Assembly: GCA_017654935.2 (NCBI GenBank)
Contig: CM065710.1
Coordinates: forward strand, 19,096,492 to 19,160,491
Source of the DNA: Phymorhynchus buccinoides
Taxonomy: Eukaryota > Mollusca > Gastropoda > Neogastropoda > Raphitomidae
Direction of reading: 5' to 3'
Length of the DNA: 64,000 bases
In this document: positions 33,142 through 43,867 of the stretch, piece after piece
Layout of the letters: each line of letters starts with the position of its first letter
Position numbering within the stretch: the first letter of the stretch is position 1
The notes under the pieces: generated by a model
Database searches by the model: none
What the model was told of the DNA's origin: nothing
Seen by the model: the letters and a program-made list of their open reading frames with translations, nothing else
Translations under genes and position numbers: made by a program

Positions 33142-33770
33142 TTAACGGTACTCCTCTGAGGTAGACGCACTTCTGGTACTGTGCGCCGAGAAAATATCAG
33201 CATCCATGCCTGCCTCAGCGAGCACAGTGTTCACCCAGCGAGCTAATGTATCTCGACTGACAGGCAGAAGTGGTTTTGGAATTGTTTTGAACAACTGTGG
33301 TCCTGTGTTGAAATTGTTTAGTTTTTCCAAGATAAACTTTCAGATGAGGGATTAAACCCAGTTTTGGTTACTTTGAAATGCGCATATCTTAACAGGCTGA
33401 AGGTAAATTCCTGGTTTTGATCGTTTCTGTTTTTCATAAACGTAGTTACACATATGTTGCTTTTTAGCTTAATGTCCGAACGTTTGAGAGCATGTAGAGC
33501 CTGGCCCCTTTGTCCAGTCAATAGCGTCAACAGCATACACGTGCGTAAAGTAAGGTCTTTGAGGGACAAGCTATCCAATTCAGACAGTGATTCCAAGCAA
33601 CCCAGAACCTGATCCACATCCCAAGTTTCTCTATATTTAGGCAGTGAAGGTCTCTTCTCAAACGCCACACATTCCCAACCGGGGGTCCGTGGCGAGAGGA
33701 CCTCTCTCTCACTACGCGATGACACCGATGCAATGGTGGCAGTTGCACCGAAGTCTTGCTGTGTGGCAGC
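33142..33770 (-). pseudogene. Tyrosine recombinase fragment (Crypton/DIRS-Ngaro type), copy A
   Basis: Minus-strand frames 33,318-33,725 and 33,142-33,330 join into one recombinase-like protein. The N-terminal part reads KRPSLPKYRETWDVDQVL. Next comes LLTGQRGQALHAL with the first catalytic arginine. The C-terminal part has PVSRDTLARWVNTVL and AHSTRSAST with the His-x-x-Arg motif. The two parts are out of frame because this copy lacks a base present in copy B near 33,335. The segment that would carry the catalytic tyrosine is replaced by a stop soon after HSTR. No ATG begins the frame. It is therefore a truncated, inactive relic of a tyrosine-recombinase transposon. Whether it was a Crypton or a DIRS-like element cannot be said, because no RT is attached. 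Confidence 0.78.
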
Positions 33771-34370
33771 CAGCGAGAGGGGCGACGCAGGATCTCCTCC
33801 CTCACCATGGGAGTTGAACGACTTGCAGACGGGATGGATCGACGGGCAGCAACTTGGACCGTCTCTGCAGTATGCCGATGCCCAGTGGACGTGAAGGGCG
33901 GGAGACCTCGGGCAGCTACCGTCTGTCTACTGGGAGTTTTCACATCCGCCTGCAGAGAGGGTTCGACTTGGCTGCGTGTCTACCAGCCCGCCCGCAACGA
34001 CATCGACTCCCCGGTACGGAGCAGGTCGCCCTGTGGTCCTGACGACGGCCTTAGGAGGAAGAAGACCATCTACAGCAGGAGCAGTTTTTACGCCAACGCC
34101 AACGGCAGCGACAAGATTCATCAGATGCTTGCATCTATGCACCAAATTCAACGATGCTAACATCAGCATCACGCAACAGTTCCAGACTCGGATCCCGTCC
34201 GAGATGTTCCCGCAACCAACAGCGTTATCCGCGATTCCAGGATGCGCAACGTGTTCGAGTCATCGAAAGACGACGTATGCCACGTCACGAACTCCATTTT
34301 CAACACAGTATGAGCCCCATCATCATCATCATCATCATCATCCAACGAGAAGACTATCCAGCCTTCAAGC
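33771..34370 (-). mobile_element. Upstream part of the YR element, copy A
   Basis: Continuous with the recombinase fragment and homologous to 190-960 (inverted) and 56,400-56,995. Ends at an ATC triplet run (34,318-34,342). The minus frame includes VVRTTGRPAPYRGVDVVAGG; differences from the copy at 0.6 kb fall mainly on third positions of this frame, a weak hint that it once coded. Confidence 0.55.
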
Positions 34371-35685
34371 AGAACGACCATAAGGACCTACGGTCAATTG
34401 GACGGAAAACTCATCTTCTTCTTTCTCAAACGCTCCTTTCATCACTCCACATACCACTGGGTGATTTCCTACTGTTTGTTCCCCTTCTCCCAAAGATAGG
34501 TACGATGATAAGGCATAATTCATCAGCCCACACTTCAATCCTCAATTCTTGGAAAATGATGATGATGATAATAGTAATAATAAGGGGCTTCAGTCATACA
34601 CTTCGTTTTATACCACTGGCTTGTCAGCGTTTTTATGCTATTGATATAATTTTTACTGGCTACTTATGATACACAATTTTTGTTTGTCATAATTTTCAGT
34701 GCTGTGCAAATTAAGAATTGAACCTATACCACAGGTAGAGAAAAACGGAATTCAAAGTTTGAAGCTTAAGTACATCAATAAACGAAACCTTTGTAGCGTG
34801 GAAAGAGTTTAGGCGTTTACTTTGATATCTTCGCTATTAGCAAGAGAAAGAAATGTAGCAACACAATGCTTCGTTTTATCACAATGATTAATCAAAGTAG
34901 GTAGGGGTAGCGCTATAACAAAAAGGCCAGGGGCATTCAATCCACAAGGCGCTCTAAACACCCAGCCTATCACGAGTATAGTCATATGTCTCAGTTCAGT
35001 CTGACGCAACACGGGACAGAGACCGGCCGAGACTCATTAACATACTGGAGTATCCTCACGTGCTCTGCTCTGGCCGTACCAGTGGTGGTCAACATCAAAG
35101 TGACCCTTTTGTTATATGCCGACATACACTGAGTGAGCAATGCGTACAGGGTTGAAAATCACGTTTTCACGTAAAGCCAGACTGTGATACGTGAGTCAGT
35201 GGGAAAACAAAAAGCGTTCAGAAGGCTACCAAAGTAGTTTTCTCTTACTTTTGTTTTACAACAAACACTGATTTACGAGTTTGATAACAATTGAACAGGA
35301 ACATTTAGATATTCAGAGTAAAAATAAAATGTTATGAAGTAAGCAAACGCCTTCCACTCCTACCCTACCTGGGAAAAAAATACAGTATTATGTAGGCCTA
35401 CAACTGATAATCAATACGATTTTATTGTACGCTATTGCCCTTGTGTGGATATGCGATTTAAGGGCAGGCACAAAATAATAGTTTGTAAGAAAATAAAAGG
35501 TTAGTTGGTGAATGGAGAGGTAGGGGCTAAAATGGAGGTGTGGAAGGTGCTGTATAGCTGAAAAGAGCTTTTGCCTCTTGTGATCTTTATGAGATAATGG
35601 TAATTTGCAGAGTGGACAGACTTACAAAAAAAAGGAATGACAGACAAAGAAACACGAGAAAACCCCCCACATACACATTTCAATA
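34371..35685. other. Spacer without recognised gene (duplicated at 56,996-58,324)
   Basis: Short GATGAT/AATAAT run at 34,556-34,583. No frame or RNA recognised. Nearly identical in copy B. Confidence 0.5.
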
Positions 35686-35738
35686 TGTGTGTGTGTGTGT
35701 GTGTGTGCGTGCGCGTGTGTGTGTGTGAGTGTGTGTGT

Positions 35739-35821
<83 letters not shown>
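35686..35821. repeat. (GT)n array
   Basis: GT repeats with GC interruptions; shorter and more interrupted in copy B. Confidence 0.95.
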
Positions 35822-35970
35822 ACTGACAGATAGACAGACAGAAAGAGATAGACAGACAGAAAGAGATAGACAGATAGAAAGAGACAAACAGACAGACAGA
35901 CAAACAGAAAGAGATGGACAAACAGACAGAAAGATTCGGACAAACAGACAGAGATTGAGAGACAGACAAC
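35822..35970. repeat. GACA/GATA-type tetranucleotide array
   Basis: Degenerate AGACAGACAGAAAGAGAT units of about 18 bp in tandem, ending next to the Harbinger-like element. Confidence 0.85.
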
Positions 35971-36230
35971 ATTGATAGCTTTTAAGGCCGTTCTTAACCA
36001 AGCCAACACTTGGTTTGCCAACTGTGTTTGACAACACTTCCAATTAGTTTTGCATCTGAACCGCACCAACACATGTTGGGGAACATTTTCTGCGGGGTTG
36101 GCAAACCAGGTTGGCACACAGGTTTTTGGTTTTCAAGCTATGGTTTGGGAACCTCTGTGTTCCTTCGTTTTGATTGGTCGAACTCTTTCGCGTTGAAGAA
36201 TCATTTCTTCATTTCACCTACTGCAGCAAA

Positions 36231-36320
36231 ATGGCTGACATCACGAACATCAACCTAGATGCTACAAGAACGTGTTTGTTCATCGATCTATGGTCTCAGT
36301 ATCCCTTGCGCACACGTTAA
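36231..36320 (+). pseudogene. Start of a Myb/MADF-like protein in the Harbinger-like element
   Basis: A 29-codon frame begins at an ATG in an AGCAAAATGG context. Its second half (RTCLFIDLWSQYP) matches the first helix of MADF/Myb-SANT-like domains, which usually read xLIxLWxxxPxLY. It stops at 36,320 with the rest of the domain missing. In Harbinger elements the second protein has such a DNA-binding domain and helps the nuclease. Identical in copy B (58,867-58,956). Short length makes the assignment tentative. Confidence 0.45.
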
Positions 36321-36407
36321 AGCCCTTCCCACTATTCGGTACGAGTAGGCCGTGTGTGCCGGTGGGATGGATGACACGAATTCACATAGCACGAATCCTG
36401 TACAGTA

Positions 36408-36605
36408 TTAATTAATGGTCAGAATGAAAACCGGTGAGCGCAGGATAAACATCCCCAACTGGAAGAAGAAAAAGAGGGTAATTTCTTTTTTGCTGTCCCA
36501 TGTTGCTTTTCTCTTTCTCCTCTCTCTCGCTTCTTCCTCCTCTAACAGTTCATTTAGAATTAGAATCATAGCAAGATCTTCTTCATCGCTGTCGTAGGCA
36601 GCCAT
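36408..36605 (-). pseudogene. Start of a Harbinger-type nuclease in the same element
   Basis: A 65-codon frame from ATG at 36,605. Its first 35 residues (MAAYDSDEEDLAMILIL, then ELLEEEEARERRKRK) have the acidic-then-basic N-terminus usual for animal HARBI1-like nucleases. The following residues do not match that family, so the nuclease core has been deleted. Copy B (from 59,247) has an extra A that shifts the frame after residue 20. Start of a real host gene is the alternative, but the setting inside inverted repeats argues against it. Confidence 0.45.
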
Positions 36606-36776
36606 TTTGGTTAGTTTATTTTCGGTGACGTATGCATATCATTAACCGGCGCGGTTAAGAGCCACAACTTGTGTTTGTCCAAATTGTGGTTTTCAAACTA
36701 GTTGTCCAACCCTCTATTCGTACACAAAACCTAATCCACCGAACATGTTTACCAACCAGGACTACGTGATGAAAAT

Positions 36777-36960
36777 TATGTTTTACGTCCTCTCGGTCAT
36801 AGACACATATGGGACATTTGTAAATACAAAGATGGTGGGAACAATACTGGCTGCAATGCCCGAAGGCAGTGCAACACCAGTACAGTCCCGAGTTTTTAAC
36901 AATATAGATAGGTGTAGCAGTAACCACGCCTCGGTTAAACCTCATCGGCTATGGTGCCGC
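36777..36960 (-). repeat. Interspersed repeat R2, copy 3
   Basis: Shares TTACGTCCTCTCGGTCAT, ACACATATGGGACATTTGTA and GATGGTGGGAACAATACTGG with the other copies, and extends to CCTCGGTTAAACCTCATCGG, which the copy at 45.9 kb also has at its head. Confidence 0.75.
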
Positions 36961-37007
36961 AACATTATTATTGATTACAGTTAAGTATTCTGGTTAAGAA
37001 CAGGCTT

Positions 37008-37616
<609 letters not shown>

Positions 37617-37617
<1 letters not shown>

Positions 37618-39390
37618 GCCACTAGCTCACAAGATGTCCCATTACAGTATGTGGTTATATGACCCTAGTCTTTCAAATCAAACACGCGCCTATGTTATAT
37701 GGTCACAAGTCACTGTCTGGTCCAAGTTGGAGGCCCTTGTGACTGAATTCCTTCCGACTGATCAAAGACATTCCTCAGTTGTCATCTGATCAGCCGGTCA
37801 GTTGTAAGACGAAAGTGTCTGCTCAGCACATGCTGAACAAGTTGAAAGCGTTATATACTACTTCAGCTAGGGCGAAATTTCAAGTTTTAGACTTTTGTTG
37901 GTAAGCTGAAGGATACATTCAGATATCTCATGATCTGGGTTGCAGGAGTTTGGTCAGTTCTTGGATGGTAGCATTAATAACTCACAATTTACAAATCATA
38001 TCGCCTAAAACATTTGATAGCTTGAAAATATACCCCTTTTAGAGTGTTTCTATGAAAAAAAATGAAAAACTCATTTTTGTCGATATATCATGATCTGGCA
38101 GGTAACCCTCGAAATAACACCTGCATCTTTGAATGCAACCATACATTGATGCAAGGTGTGCCTTAGGGCTCATCTGACCCCAGAATATTACAAAAGACCT
38201 TCAGTTGGCCTGCAAACACCCAGACGCATTAATGTTGAACATTGAAGGGGTTTTGTCTTAAGAGGCTGGCCTTGCCTAAATACAAGATGTGGAGCAGTTA
38301 TGTTGTTGTCTCTATTAATAAAGGACATGCTTGTGTACATTGAACATTAATTATGAAAAGCTACACCTAGATGCTATGCCCAGGTACGCAGAGATACAAC
38401 ATAATTTCATGATGGGGTATAAAAAGTATGAGAGTACCGCTTGTCAACGCATACTGCATTACATGTCACTAAGGTCAGCAGTAGCATAGTCTTTCTCGTT
38501 GGAAGCATCAAAGATAAGCTCAGCTAGACATCATAGGCTTTAGGCCTCAGTCAACACATCAATAACAGGCACAATAGGGGCCTAGTATGTACATGTGCAA
38601 TGCCCCTGGCTGAGCCTAGCCTACTAGCAACCAGCGCTAGGCCTAGGGCCTAGCCCAAACTTAGTCTGTCAGCGCACACGCATTAGGAAGGAAGGAGGGG
38701 GCGGGTGGGGTTGCAAGGCCTTCGGCAGGCGAGGAGGAGTATTGTGTTAACTACTAATTTTCATAGCTATTTTACTAGTCTAGCCCGTCTGTCTTCATTC
38801 TCCTGTTACTCAGGACTGTGTTAATTAGTCTTCAAACAAATCCTTATTTTAAGACAAACAAACAATTAGACAGAGGTCTACAAAATTAATGTAGCCAACT
38901 TGACTTGTGAAAGCAATGAGCATCGTGTATCATCCGCTTTAGGGGTTCCAGTTGGGATAACAATAATCGAAAGCATTGACTCTGAACAACGCATGGTAGG
39001 CGAAATCTCACTCTGCTGGACCAGCAAAAGATCGGAATCCTTGACAGAGCCCCACCACGGATGGAAACAATTCTACCCTGTGTGGCAAAGGCCCGAACTC
39101 TGTGGTGTGAGAAATGAAGAAGCCACGCCTCGTGGCCACAGAGCTACAGTTCTTCTTCATTACACTGTCCTCCTTCAATGTACTGAAATATTCTTCTTCT
39201 TCTAACTGGGAGTGCTGGCCTTAACGTGTTTAGGATAGTCTGACCTTCTGGCTGACTTTCTCTTGTCCGTTCAAACCCAACATGGGAACTCAGCATACAT
39301 TTCATTTTTTACAGAGTTGTTTGGTAATATGGCAACTATGCACAAACTGTCACCCGCCACACTCTTGTCTGACATCTGTGTCGCTATTAA
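37617..39390. other. Spacer without recognised gene
   Basis: Contains an open frame of about 100 codons at 38,900-39,205 that is identical in copy B, but without a family match or a favourable start. An inverted motif GCCTAGG is frequent near 38,600-38,660. Confidence 0.45.
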
Positions 39391-39525
39391 TTCCGGTAAT
39401 AAAATCTGGCAGGATAATAACCTCTGTTCCAATGATAAAATCCGGTGGGATTATAACCTGTTTCGGTAATAAAATCCAGGAGGATAATTATCTCTGTTCG
39501 GGAAATAAAATCTGACAGGATTAAA
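39391..39525. repeat. Four degenerate ~35-bp tandem units
   Basis: Units begin TTCCGGTAATAAAATCTGG-like and end GGATAATAACCTCTG-like. The same array is at 62,064-62,198. Confidence 0.8.
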
Positions 39526-40499
39526 GTGTCTTAGCACTTGGCAATGTCGGCCATCCAGACTGATCACTTTAAATGTTGCAGATTTCGAGAGCAACTAAGT
39601 TCAAATAAGTAGGTGTGGATTTCGAGTTTGTTTTATCAGAAGCAAACATAAAGAACATTCTTTCTAATTTTCTATTTAGGCTCAGGAACCTCCCTCTCAT
39701 TTTGCATCAGGGCTTTGCAAAGGCAAACATTTAGAGTTTAAAAAAAAAAGTTTTGTTGTGCCAATTCTTCAATTAAGTCCAGCATACTAAGATGCCAAGT
39801 TGCAGCCCAAACAAAGTGGGATAGTGTCAGCGGAAAACTGACCTTGACATGTGCTCGAACAAAGCAGCTGCAGAAAGTAGTAAGGAGCAAGAAAACTGAA
39901 TCTAGTGAAAAAAGGAAAAATGCCTGTAGCGCAAATCTCGATGCTTGGGAGGGTGGTTCATATACCATAGAAAAATAATTTAAAACAGAGAACAAATAAC
40001 AGTCTTCCCTGTTTCGATGCTTGAAAAACGCAAAAAGAACACACCCTCACACAAACACAAACCATAGCTAAATTTCATCCAAAAAAAGCTTTTGGACACA
40101 TTTTATGTTAGTTTTGCTTCCGTCACTAGGTCTATTTGTTGCCATAATGGTAATCACACTCTGTCAATTTAGCACAAAACTGCTAGCGATATAGTGTAAC
40201 ATCAAAGCAGACTAATATCACTCAAAGTTGTACAAACACCATTCCCAGAACGGTGCAAAAGATGTTATTCATACAGGCAACCAAGGCACAAACATCGTCG
40301 TCAACCACAATGTTGTAAAAACATCATTCGAGCCATTTGCAGCAAAGGGCCAGGTACAAATCAACAGTGCGGTTAAAATAAAGACAACCGTGTTAAGGCA
40401 CTGGTCTCTTCGCACAAAACAGCAGCGCAAAACGCCGGTTATACTGTACTATAAGTGCCAAATCTGTGTCAATAGTCCCTGATAAAATGAAAGGGACAG
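39526..40499. other. Spacer without recognised gene
   Basis: Short frames only; nearly identical in copy B (62,199-63,177). Confidence 0.5.
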
Positions 40500-40640
40500 G
40501 TTACAACTGAAATGCGGGTACATCTGTCCAGTCTGGCTACCATGGTCTTGACTGAAGCGGGAACGTCTGGCACCAAGTGCTCCTGATACTCAACTGTCCT
40601 TACCACTAAGGACGTCACTAACCGAATAATAATTGACCGA
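40500..40640 (-). repeat. FB1-related repeat (single-armed copy)
   Basis: Reverse complement carries CGGTTAGTGACGTCCTTAGT, then GGTAAGGACAGTTGAG, TATCAGGAGCACTTGGTGCC and GTTCCCGCTTCAG, all pieces of the FB1 foldback at 32.4-32.77 kb. Repeated at 63,178-63,318. Confidence 0.78.
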
Positions 40641-40664
40641 TTGGCTAGACTGAATGACTGCAGA

Positions 40665-40983
40665 TTAACACACACTTGTGTAATGACTCAGTACAGCTGT
40701 ATGCACACACATTTACTCATGTCACACAGCCAACACACAAGACCTTACTTCATGGAACGGTGTGGAAGGGTTCAGGGTGGCACCACACCGCATCAGCCTC
40801 ACAGGTCTCCACAGCCGTGTCAAAGGGATACAAACTACCCAAGTGCTAAACCAACTTAGATGGAACCGCAGCTGTGGTAAATGGTCACAGGGCCCTCAGT
40901 CGTCTATTAAAATCCCCAAGCTGTGTGCATGAGTTATGTGTGTGCATACAGCTGTGCTGAGTCATTACACAAGTGTGTGTTAA
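40665..40983. repeat. Foldback element FB2 (66-bp arms)
   Basis: The arm 40,665-40,730 pairs with 40,919-40,983 (TTAACACACACTTGTGTAAT is the outer end of the left arm), with a 188-bp loop that has no gene. In copy B (63,344-63,656) the inner part of the left arm matches the right arm more closely than it does here. Confidence 0.85.
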
Positions 40984-41520
40984 TTGTTTATTTCACCTTC
41001 ATGTGCTTGTGTGAGTGTAGCGTTTTGATGTTTTTTAGTTCAATTATTAAGGTAACAATCCCACAAAATATACTAGTACTAGACTACAAGCTACTAACTC
41101 CCTTCCCTACACTATAACCCCTTATGTGTAGGTAACCTAGTCTAGAACGGGGGCCTATCCTGTATGTCCAGTAACTTTTCCCCCACAGCCCCTAACAGTA
41201 ACACTGCCGGCTTGGAGAATCTGGAAACAGACTACTTTCCTTATGGGTGTGGGGGTGGGGGGTGGGGGTGCATCCAGACTGACTGCTGTTCCTAGCCAAT
41301 CCCGGCCACTACGAGTGCATGCCGTATGACAACAGCTCAGCACGGAGACATCTTTCGTGATCAGGTGGTGCAACAACGGATGATATACATATATATGCGC
41401 AGAATGATCTTGTTTACGGTCGCGTCACGTCACAACATTAAGAATGTGGGGTTGTATCCAATGGTAACGATATATAGACGACGTGGTATTTTTGTTGTCA
41501 TTTCAATTACTTGTATATTT
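40984..41520. other. Spacer with the apparent end of copy A homology
   Basis: Homology with the end of the window continues to at least 41,345. After about 41,520 the sequence resembles the 3' flank of the first receptor gene, so the junction of the two repeated blocks lies in this interval. Confidence 0.5.
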
Positions 41521-42054
41521 TTCCTGATTAAGTATTTAAATTTTATATTTATTTTACCAGTTTAAAATTTGAAGTTGTGTTTGGGGTTGTTGGTTGTGTG
41601 GCTATATTAGCAGATTTATGTTTGATTAAATGTCTGATGTGTATGGTGGTGTAAAGGAGTAAATGTTTCTCTTGGCTTTTGGTGTGGGTTAGTGAAGAGG
41701 GCGGTAGTGTAGGGCGTAAAGATCTTTTGTGTGTTTTTTTTCATGAGTGATTGGATGTCCGCACCGGTGAGAACATCAGCGTGGTGATCATGCGTGTGCT
41801 TGCGGAGTTTGCTGTCTGCTTGCGTGTTTGCATGCAAGTGATTGACAGTATGACAAATTTTTTATTTTACTACAAACATTGTGCTGGCTTTTCTTTTCAT
41901 CCTTGCGTTGAACCTGAAGTACAGCTGAAATCTTTTTTTAAATTTGTTCTTTCTCCAAATTATAATCTATACTAACCTATCGAAAGTACATTTGATCATA
42001 AGACTCGGGGTAAAAAAATACAATTCGCTGCAAAGAAAATGGCCAAAGAATCAC

Positions 42055-43240
42055 TCATTTCTCTTCATGTTTGTTCGACCTGAAAAACATCTGCTGCACG
42101 CTGCTGCGAAACTTGGACCCAAAAATGAGGAAGAAAAAGAAACTAGCGGTCGAGTTGATGGCCGCGAGAACATCTGTGATGACCCATAACAAGGTATTGG
42201 TGTTGATGTACCGACCGTTTGCGTCATTTAACTCTGGCACGATCAGTATGGTCACATGGTAAACGAGGAAAGGGGTGGTGCACATCACAAAGAAAATGTT
42301 ATTGGCAATCAACATGCGGGTCAGGTTGAGACTCTGGACGGACATTTGCTGCGTGGAAACGTTGGACGAAGATCTGCCACGCCATTCCTTCATTTGATTC
42401 ATTTTGAGCAGCGTTATCACGGTGGATGCCATCACGCAAACGTCAAACCCTCCAATCATGACTATTCCTAGCAAATAACTATCATAGTTGTCTACCAGAC
42501 GTTTGTTTTCAGTGTAGAATTCGGTGTAGAACAGTTCGATCTTCTTTTCACGGATGAAGGGATCGTACACGCAGATCACTTCGTATTTCATCGCGTAGAA
42601 AACATAGCACGCGAAGATGACAACATGCCCAGCGCCGATGATGAAGGCTGTGGTTCTGGCGTTAATCATGGTCCGAGCTTTGAGGGGACTGACCACGCAC
42701 AGACAGCGCTCCACAGCTATGAGCACGTTCATGAACCTTGACATGTGAATGAAGGCGAACAACGAGTGAACCATGTGCTCGAAATTAGCCTTCAGAATAT
42801 GCCTATCATCCAACGGGTAGTTCTCATTGACCATGCCGAAAAACCAGTCCATTTTTATCCCGAAAATACTGACCACCACGATCAGATCGTCCAACGCCAG
42901 AAAAAACAGACAGAGGTTGATCCTTTCCTTGATGCCATGCCGGTAAAAAACGATCATGTTGATGATGTCAACGGAACGGCCATAAAGAAAGAAAACAGGT
43001 GTCAGACAACCGTACACCGCGGTCTACGAAACAAGTCCAGGTTGTCGTAAGTTACAAGAGCTTCTGGGTTATCCCAGGGGTTGCTTAGGAAAGGGGAGAA
43101 GATCTCACAGCCTTCAGGACAACTATAGGTTCTGGGAACCCTGTAGGTGGTGTGGAGTTTGTGTCGAATTTGCCCTGACACTGCGTCTACTGTCGTGCCT
43201 GGAAACCATGATGCTGGTTGGGGAGCTGAAAGCTGAACAT
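42055..43240 (-). pseudogene. Second copy of the class A GPCR, 5'-damaged
   Basis: The frame 42,055-43,017 encodes about 320 residues, roughly 92-93% identical to residues 66-384 of the receptor at 6,630-7,784. It includes the same ERC and TM7 features. The start is lost: a TAG precedes the first homologous codons (VYGC), and the N-terminal region (43,018-43,240) aligns at the DNA level but with several one- to three-base indels. A one-base gain followed by a one-base loss near 42,965-42,985 garbles five residues of TM1. An ATG equivalent to that of copy 1 remains near 43,210 but out of frame. It could be a pseudogene, or a good allele or paralogue spoiled by base errors next to the assembly gap. 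Confidence 0.85.
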
Positions 43241-43339
43241 GCAGACACTTGCAGACACTTCAATGTTTCAAGGTCAATATATGACACAAATCAAAAGACG
43301 CACACAAACTAAGTGCTTAATATATTCGCTAGTGTTGAA

Positions 43340-43367
43340 AAAAAAGTGCCTTTAAAGTCTCTGTACG
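43340..43367. repeat. First bases of the hairpin array, cut by the gap
   Basis: The sequence AAAGTCTCTGTACG just before the N run equals the start of the first unit of the array at 7,912. Confidence 0.75.
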
Positions 43368-43867
43368 NNNNNNNNNNNNNNNNNNNNNNNNNNNNNNNNN
43401 NNNNNNNNNNNNNNNNNNNNNNNNNNNNNNNNNNNNNNNNNNNNNNNNNNNNNNNNNNNNNNNNNNNNNNNNNNNNNNNNNNNNNNNNNNNNNNNNNNNN
43501 NNNNNNNNNNNNNNNNNNNNNNNNNNNNNNNNNNNNNNNNNNNNNNNNNNNNNNNNNNNNNNNNNNNNNNNNNNNNNNNNNNNNNNNNNNNNNNNNNNNN
43601 NNNNNNNNNNNNNNNNNNNNNNNNNNNNNNNNNNNNNNNNNNNNNNNNNNNNNNNNNNNNNNNNNNNNNNNNNNNNNNNNNNNNNNNNNNNNNNNNNNNN
43701 NNNNNNNNNNNNNNNNNNNNNNNNNNNNNNNNNNNNNNNNNNNNNNNNNNNNNNNNNNNNNNNNNNNNNNNNNNNNNNNNNNNNNNNNNNNNNNNNNNNN
43801 NNNNNNNNNNNNNNNNNNNNNNNNNNNNNNNNNNNNNNNNNNNNNNNNNNNNNNNNNNNNNNNNNNN
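43368..43867. other. Assembly gap (500 N)
   Basis: Exactly 500 N, the form of a placeholder gap. In the collinear first copy the sequence between the flanking anchors (7,945 and about 28,255) is about 20 kb, so the true gap may be far larger than 500 bp. Confidence 0.98.

Larger units (their letters stand above)
35984..37007. mobile_element. Harbinger-like non-autonomous DNA element, copy A
   Basis: Imperfect terminal inverted repeats AAGGCCGTTCTTAACCAA (35,984-36,001) and its complement-like CTGGTTAAGAACAGGCTT (36,990-37,007) bound 1,024 bp. Inside are two converging ATG frames: a plus-strand frame at 36,231-36,320 that looks like the start of a Myb/MADF protein, and a minus-strand frame from 36,605 that looks like the start of a PIF/Harbinger nuclease. 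PIF/Harbinger elements encode exactly such a pair, so this reads as an internally deleted derivative. The R2 copy at 36,777-36,960 lies within it near the right end. The target-site duplication is not clean (TTT/TAT), so the exact ends are uncertain. Confidence 0.6.

Noticed and set aside
38900..39205. A 101-codon frame perfectly conserved between the duplicates
   Set aside because: The surrounding non-coding DNA is equally conserved, so identity does not show selection. No domain was recognised and the frame ends in a poly-Phe run.
39738..39995. An 85-codon minus-strand frame, identical at 62,411-62,668
   Set aside because: Same reasoning: near-identical flanks, no family match, ends in a poly-Phe run from an A tract.
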